From the NCBI GenBank assembly GCA_902761035.1, contig CACWIW010000093.1, forward strand, positions 1 through 34,491: 34,491 nucleotides of DNA, in the 5' to 3' direction. A model generated the notes under the pieces. It was not told the origin of the DNA. It saw only the letters and a list, made by a program, of their open reading frames with translations, and did no database searches. Shown here one piece after another: positions 30,707 to 34,491 of this stretch (position 1 is its first letter; each line of letters opens with the position of its first letter). Source of the DNA: an uncultured bacterium (GTDB taxonomy: Bacteria; Verrucomicrobiota; Kiritimatiellia; RFP12; UBA1067). The translations under genes and the position numbers were made by a program.

Positions 30707-32808
30707 TCACGGTCGAGACGGCTATGGCGTATCTCGCCGCAGGGCTGAGCGTCCTTCCCGCAATCAGGGCGGAGAAGCGCCCGTCGGTCGGCGCGTGGAA
30801 GACGTGGGCGGGGAGGCTGCCGAGCGGATACGAGGTCAGGGCGTGGTTCGGAAACCACCCCGACGGGGTGTGCATCGTCGCCGGATCGGTGTCGGGCAAC
30901 CTCGAGTGCATGGACTTCGACAACCACGGCGAGCTGTACGAGGGCTGGAAGGCGAAGGTCGATCCCGGCCTCTTCGCGCGGCTCGTCGTGGAGACCACGC
31001 CGTCGGGCGGGTACCATGTCCTGTACAGGTCCGCGGCGAAGATAGATGGCAACCTGAAGCTGGCGAGAGGAGAGAGGAACGCGAAACTCGCGACTTTGAT
31101 CGAAACTCGCGGGGAAGGAGGGCTTTTCCTCTGTACGCCCACGCCCGGATATACTGCGATACAGGGCGAGTTTGCACACATTCCGACGCTGTCGGAAGAG
31201 GAACGAGGGCAACTGCTCTCGGCGGCGCGCGAACTCAACGAGGCGCGGGAAGCCCCGAAATCCGCCCCGTGCGGCGTTCCGCGCGACGGGACGGGCGGCC
31301 GGCCCGCCCAGCCCGTCGGAGCGCACACGGGGGCCGTGTCGGGCGACGGCGGCGATTTCCTCACGAGGCCGGGCGACGACTTCTGCGTGAGAGGCGAAAT
31401 CCGCCCGATCCTGGAGGCGCACGGCTGGCAGTTTCTCGGCAGCAAGCCAGACGGAAACGAGCTGTGGAGGCGTCCCGGCAAGGAGTCAGGCGGACACTCG
31501 GCCACGTTCGACGGCAACGTGTTCTACGTGTTCTCCTCGAACGCCGCCCCTTTCGAGAGCGAGCGGGGCTACAACCGCTTCCAGGTCTATGCGACGCTGG
31601 AGTGCGGCGGGGACTACACGCGGGCGGCGCGGGAGCTGCTGGGCAAGGGCTACGGGCAGTCCATGCCGGAGAGGCCCGTGGATTTCAGCGGACTCGCGGC
31701 GTCGGCCGCCGGGCAGGTTCGGGCGGAGGCGCAGGACGGCGCGCCGAAGTTCCTGCCCCTCGGGGAGCTGGTGGAGAGATACCCGAAGATGAAGCCCGTG
31801 CTGATACACGGCTTCCTGCGCAGGGGCGAGACGATGAACATCATCGCGCCGCCCAAGACGGGAAAGTCGTGGCTCGTCACCGACCTCGCGCTCTCGGTCG
31901 CAACGGGGACGCCGTGGTTCGGATTCCCGTGCGAGAAAGGGAAAGTCCTCATCATCGACAACGAGCTGCACCCGGAGACCTCCGCGAACAGAATCCCGAA
32001 GGTCGTGGCGGCGCGTGGGGTTGACCTCAAGAAGGTGCAGAACGAGATATACGTGGACAACCAGCGAGGGCGGCTCGGAAACATCGAGGACCTGGCTAAC
32101 CAGATCGAGACGCTCAAGCCCTACGGGTTCAGGCTGATCATCATCGACGCCTTCTACAGGGCGATGCCCAAGGGGACGGACGAGAACGACAACGGGACGG
32201 TCGCGGGAATCTACAACCTCATCGACAAGTACGCCGCCGCCCTCGACTGCGCCTTCGTGCTTATCCACCACACGAGCAAGGGGAACCAGTCGCTCAAGGC
32301 GGTGACCGACGTGGGCGCGGGGGCAGGCTCGCAGAGCCGCGCGTCCGACACGCACGTCATCCTTCGCCGGCACAAGGAGCAGGGATGCGTCGTCATGGAG
32401 TCGGTGGTGCGCTCCTTTCCGTCCGTTGGGGCGGTCTGCCTGCGCTGGAACTGGCCTCTCTGGGACAGGGACGATTCCCTCAACCCGGAAGACCTGGACG
32501 GCAAGAAGGAGGAGCGCCCGTCGAGCGCGAACGACCCCGATCCGTCCGCCCTTGCGCGGCGTCTCGCCGAGGTGGTCAGGGACGATCCGCCGATGGTCAA
32601 GGGCGGGTTCATCGAGGCGGTGCGGACGTTCTACGGCATCACGCAGAAGACGGCGAAGCTCGCGGTCGAGAGCGCAATCGCCGAGGGATATGTGAAGTGC
32701 GAACGGCTGGCCCATCCGCCGGAGGGGCAGCACGCCGCAAAATTCATCGTGAAAGGAGACTCCCGGATGGAAGGTTCGGACGACGATTCAGATGGCGATT
32801 CTGATTGA
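30703..32808 (+). CDS. Primase-polymerase / RepA-type helicase fusion
   Basis: A 701-residue protein starting at ATG 30703 (overlaps the TM gene). Residues about 1-175 are a Prim-Pol domain: LECMDFDN gives the catalytic Asp-x-Asp and TPSGGYHVLYR the nucleotide-binding His. A middle region (about 225-330) has a second small fold of unknown type. Residues about 355-590 are a RepA/DnaB-like AAA_25 ATPase: Walker A PPKTGKSW, Walker B LIIIDAFYRAMP, then LIHHTSKGN and the SQSRASDTHVIL arginine-bearing segment. A winged-helix-like C terminus follows (GFIEAVRTFYGITQKTAKLA). It primes and unwinds DNA for element replication; common in phages and plasmids. Confidence 0.9.
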   Translation: MITVETAMAYLAAGLSVLPAIRAEKRPSVGAWKTWAGRLPSGYEVRAWFGNHPDGVCIVAGSVSGNLECMDFDNHGELYEGWKAKVDPGLFARLVVETTPSGGYHVLYRSAAKIDGNLKLARGERNAKLATLIETRGEGGLFLCTPTPGYTAIQGEFAHIPTLSEEERGQLLSAARELNEAREAPKSAPCGVPRDGTGGRPAQPVGAHTGAVSGDGGDFLTRPGDDFCVRGEIRPILEAHGWQFLGSKPDGNELWRRPGKESGGHSATFDGNVFYVFSSNAAPFESERGYNRFQVYATLECGGDYTRAARELLGKGYGQSMPERPVDFSGLAASAAGQVRAEAQDGAPKFLPLGELVERYPKMKPVLIHGFLRRGETMNIIAPPKTGKSWLVTDLALSVATGTPWFGFPCEKGKVLIIDNELHPETSANRIPKVVAARGVDLKKVQNEIYVDNQRGRLGNIEDLANQIETLKPYGFRLIIIDAFYRAMPKGTDENDNGTVAGIYNLIDKYAAALDCAFVLIHHTSKGNQSLKAVTDVGAGAGSQSRASDTHVILRRHKEQGCVVMESVVRSFPSVGAVCLRWNWPLWDRDDSLNPEDLDGKKEERPSSANDPDPSALARRLAEVVRDDPPMVKGGFIEAVRTFYGITQKTAKLAVESAIAEGYVKCERLAHPPEGQHAAKFIVKGDSRMEGSDDDSDGDSD

Positions 32809-32978
32809 TTTTTCCGGCAAAAACAAATCAACCAAATCAGAATTCACCAAGGGCGTTCTGAACTGATTTTGATTTGATTTTTTCGCCCCCCTTTAGGGGC
32901 GTTAAAAAAATCAAATCAAAACAGAACGACCCGGCCGCCGATTCTGATTTGTTCGGCGGGAAACAAATCAGCCGGGTC
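32797..32978. repeat. Three consecutive hairpins with related AAATCA-rich arms
   Basis: A: 32797-32845 (GATTCTGATTGATTTTT against AAACAAATCA..CAGAATTC). B: 32855-32927, with left arm GTTCTG..TTTTGATTTGATTTTTT-CGCCCC and right arm GGGGCG-TTAAAAAAATCAAATC..CAGAAC, a near-perfect stem of over 20 bp. C: 32928-32978, outer arms GACCCGG/CCGGGTC and inner arms CTGATTTGTT/AAACAAATCAG. The stop codon of the primase gene lies in hairpin A. Candidate origin of replication, terminator set or structured RNA. Confidence 0.85.
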
Positions 32979-33020
32979 GGGCGGATGAAAAAGCGCCGGC
33001 CGCGACGGGGGACGAAAACC

Positions 33021-33170
33021 TTGGGAAAGGAATCCCAAAATAACCCCGGCGTGGCCGGCGCGGGACATTATGCCACAACCGGCGGGGGCAAGTCAACGCC
33101 CAACGCGGGGGCGGCGGCGGAAAAAAGACGCCCCGCCCGGCGGGTGTGCCGTAATGTCCCACCCGGCCAC
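33021..33170. repeat. GC-rich 120-bp inverted repeat with a small hairpin before it
   Basis: TTGGGA-AAGGAA-TCCCAA at 33021-33038. Then GTGGCCGG..GGGACATTA (33051-33070) mirrors TAATGTCCC..CCGGCCAC (33152-33170), and the inner flanks (CCGGCGGGG against CCCCGCCCGG) also pair. No convincing gene is present between 32809 and 33268. Confidence 0.75.
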
Positions 33171-33268
33171 GGTTCCTCCCTAAAGCCACTAAAAACTCGG
33201 GGCGCGGGAAGGAGCGGGGCTCCAGGGCAGACTTTCTTTCTTTTGACGTAATTTTCAAGGAGGCATAA

Positions 33269-34491
33269 ATGCCAACAGCAAAAGGCGAGCTGACATACGC
33301 GACCGTATGCAGCGGAATCGAGTGCATGAGCGCGGCGGTCGCGCCGCTCGGCGGCTGGAGGCCGGTGTTCTTCAGCGAGCACCGGTACCCAGAGGTTCCG
33401 AACCTCGGGGACATGACTCAGATCAGGGCCGAGATGATCGGCGACGAAAAATGGAGGATCACGAATGGAGCAGTTGACGTTGAACTTGACGGGAGGCTCG
33501 GATGCCTCGCCGGCGGGACGCCGTGCCAGGACGTCTCGGTCGCGGGCAAGCGGGCGGGCATGGCGGAGGGCAGCGGGACCCGCAGCTCCCTTGCCTTCCA
33601 CTTTGCGCGACTTTGTCGAGAGCTACAACCTCGATGGGTCGTTTGGGAGAACGTGCCGGGAGTTCTCACCTCCAACGGAGGGCGCGACTTCGCGCACTTC
33701 GTCAGGTCGATTGGGGAATGCGGGTATTCTGTTGCCTACAGGGTTCTGGACGCTCAATACGTGCGAGTGGACGGGCTGCCCAGGGCCGTCCCCCAGCGGA
33801 GGCGCAGGGTCTGGCTCGTCGGTATGCGGACTTTCGGACATACTGGAGACTGTTGGCGGGCACCTGCGGAAGTACTGTTTGAGCCTCAAGGCGTGCGCGG
33901 GGATTCTCCGCCGAGCCGCGTCACGGGGCAAGGATTTGCCGACGAGACTGGCGGCGGCGCTGAAGGCGCAGATCGCCCGGTTTCAACGAACTCAAACGGC
34001 GGAGACGTGATGCCCGCCCTGACCGCCCGCGACCTCGAGGCCCGCCTCACGGGGCAGGCCGAGAAGTCGGGCGGATACGTGATCTCGCCGCGCAGCTTCG
34101 ACCCGTACGAGCCGGGCGGCGTCAAGAGCGAGACCGAGGAGGTCGCGTGCGCTCTCGTGAACGGATCGTCGCCGGGATTCCACAGCGCTGTGTGCTTCGA
34201 GAACCACCAGACCGACGCGCGGACGACGGAGGTGGACGTCGCGCCGACGATGGGCGCGACGCACAACGCGCAGGCGGCGAACAACAACCCGCTCGTCGTC
34301 GCGCCCGCAGGCGGGGTGGTGGCAATCGACATGGACAAGAACAAGCCGACGAACGCCGACAAGCCCGTCCGCAAGGGCGGCGCGGGGTTCGGCGTCTCGG
34401 AGAAAGGCGCGTCCTACACGCTGACCGCCCGCGACCAGCACGCGGTCGCATACGCCATCGACTCGATGGGGTCGAACGCCATGAAGTCGAA
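33269..34491 (+). CDS. DNA cytosine-C5 methyltransferase, 3' end outside window
   Basis: Open from ATG 33269 (AAGGAGG upstream) to the window edge, at least 407 residues; the true stop is beyond. Motif I is VCSGIECMSAAV; motif IV GGTPCQDVSVAGKRAG holds the catalytic Cys (about 90); motif VI VVWENVPGV; motif VIII AVPQRRRRVWLVG. After about residue 190 comes the long variable region typical of phage Dcm-like enzymes (MPALTARDLEARL; YAIDSMGSNAMKS). It methylates cytosine to protect element DNA or evade restriction. Around residue 38 (FFSEHRYPEVPNLGDMT) about ten residues usual in relatives, including the IEPFP part of motif II, appear to be missing. Confidence 0.9.
   Translation, partial: MPTAKGELTYATVCSGIECMSAAVAPLGGWRPVFFSEHRYPEVPNLGDMTQIRAEMIGDEKWRITNGAVDVELDGRLGCLAGGTPCQDVSVAGKRAGMAEGSGTRSSLAFHFARLCRELQPRWVVWENVPGVLTSNGGRDFAHFVRSIGECGYSVAYRVLDAQYVRVDGLPRAVPQRRRRVWLVGMRTFGHTGDCWRAPAEVLFEPQGVRGDSPPSRVTGQGFADETGGGAEGADRPVSTNSNGGDVMPALTARDLEARLTGQAEKSGGYVISPRSFDPYEPGGVKSETEEVACALVNGSSPGFHSAVCFENHQTDARTTEVDVAPTMGATHNAQAANNNPLVVAPAGGVVAIDMDKNKPTNADKPVRKGGAGFGVSEKGASYTLTARDQHAVAYAIDSMGSNAMKS

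Noticed and set aside
31486-32733. 415-codon minus-strand ORF
   Set aside because: Antisense shadow of the primase-helicase gene.
32874-33251. 125-codon plus-strand ORF in the hairpin-rich region
   Set aside because: Crosses several inverted repeats, has no ribosome site and gives a low-complexity Arg/Gly/Pro product.
33465-34010. 181-codon ORF in the methyltransferase region
   Set aside because: Out of frame with the methyltransferase motifs, which lie in another frame open from 33269 to the window edge.

Overview
ORGANISM (inference). The gene content suggests a gut-type member of the PVC superphylum, most likely Kiritimatiellota/Verrucomicrobiota. Supporting signs are a secreted formylglycine-generating-enzyme (FGE/SUMF1) family protein, Tat-exported sugar-isomerase-like and Gfo/Idh/MocA proteins, a heparan-alpha-glucosaminide N-acetyltransferase-like (DUF5009) membrane protein and families of secreted proteins of unknown function. 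No rRNA or universal marker is present, so the assignment is tentative. Left and right halves look like chromosome and integrated phage-like element.

LAYOUT. (1) 1-8.1 kb: a secreted FGE-family protein, then a five-gene unit of exported proteins. Three of these (2246, 3784, 6971) share an N-terminal FlgT_N/LPP20-like domain and two adjacent ones are close tandem duplicates. An almost identical 86-bp promoter/leader sequence precedes the first gene and the five-gene unit; a shorter relative lies at 8377 and a more distant one at 11254. (2) 8.5-11.2 kb: a small secreted protein with two zinc-knuckle-like repeats, a xylose-isomerase-like TIM barrel and a Gfo/Idh/MocA oxidoreductase, the last two with twin-arginine signals. 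(3) 11.2-13 kb: four 16-bp palindromes at exact 23-bp spacing lie upstream of a small winged-HTH protein and a DUF5009 membrane acyltransferase. (4) 13-18 kb: an operon of a 651-aa unknown protein with distant kinase-like signs, two Dpp/Opp-type ABC permeases and a periplasmic N-acetylmuramoyl-L-alanine amidase. (5) 18.1-18.4 kb: tRNA-Gly(GCC), a damaged-looking tRNA-Lys(CTT) and tRNA-Phe(GAA), with promoter and terminator.

(6) 18.6 kb to the right edge: an integrated phage-like element. On the minus strand is a cassette of small basic protein, sigma-like protein, DUF2924 protein, serine recombinase and a ParB-HTH-like protein, all overlapping or tightly spaced. A second minus-strand operon (25748 to 22435) encodes three unrecognised proteins, two of which share a C-terminal domain. 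A 436-bp divergent control region with four 11-bp iterons separates it from a plus-strand recombination/replication module: PD-(D/E)XK exonuclease, Sak4-like ATPase, DUF669 protein, RusA resolvase, SF2 helicase, a one-TM protein and a primase-polymerase/RepA-type helicase fusion. A 460-bp non-coding stretch of nested inverted repeats then leads to a cytosine-C5 methyltransferase that runs off the window.

HOW IT WORKS TOGETHER. The element has integration, recombination and replication functions but no structural genes in view, so it may be a prophage seen from its left end or another integrative element. The best candidates for undescribed biology are the coupled gene pair at 22435-25265 with its SSB-tipped partner, the 23-bp-period palindrome array at 11406-11490, the hairpin-rich region after the primase, and the duplicated secreted-protein operon with its shared promoter module.
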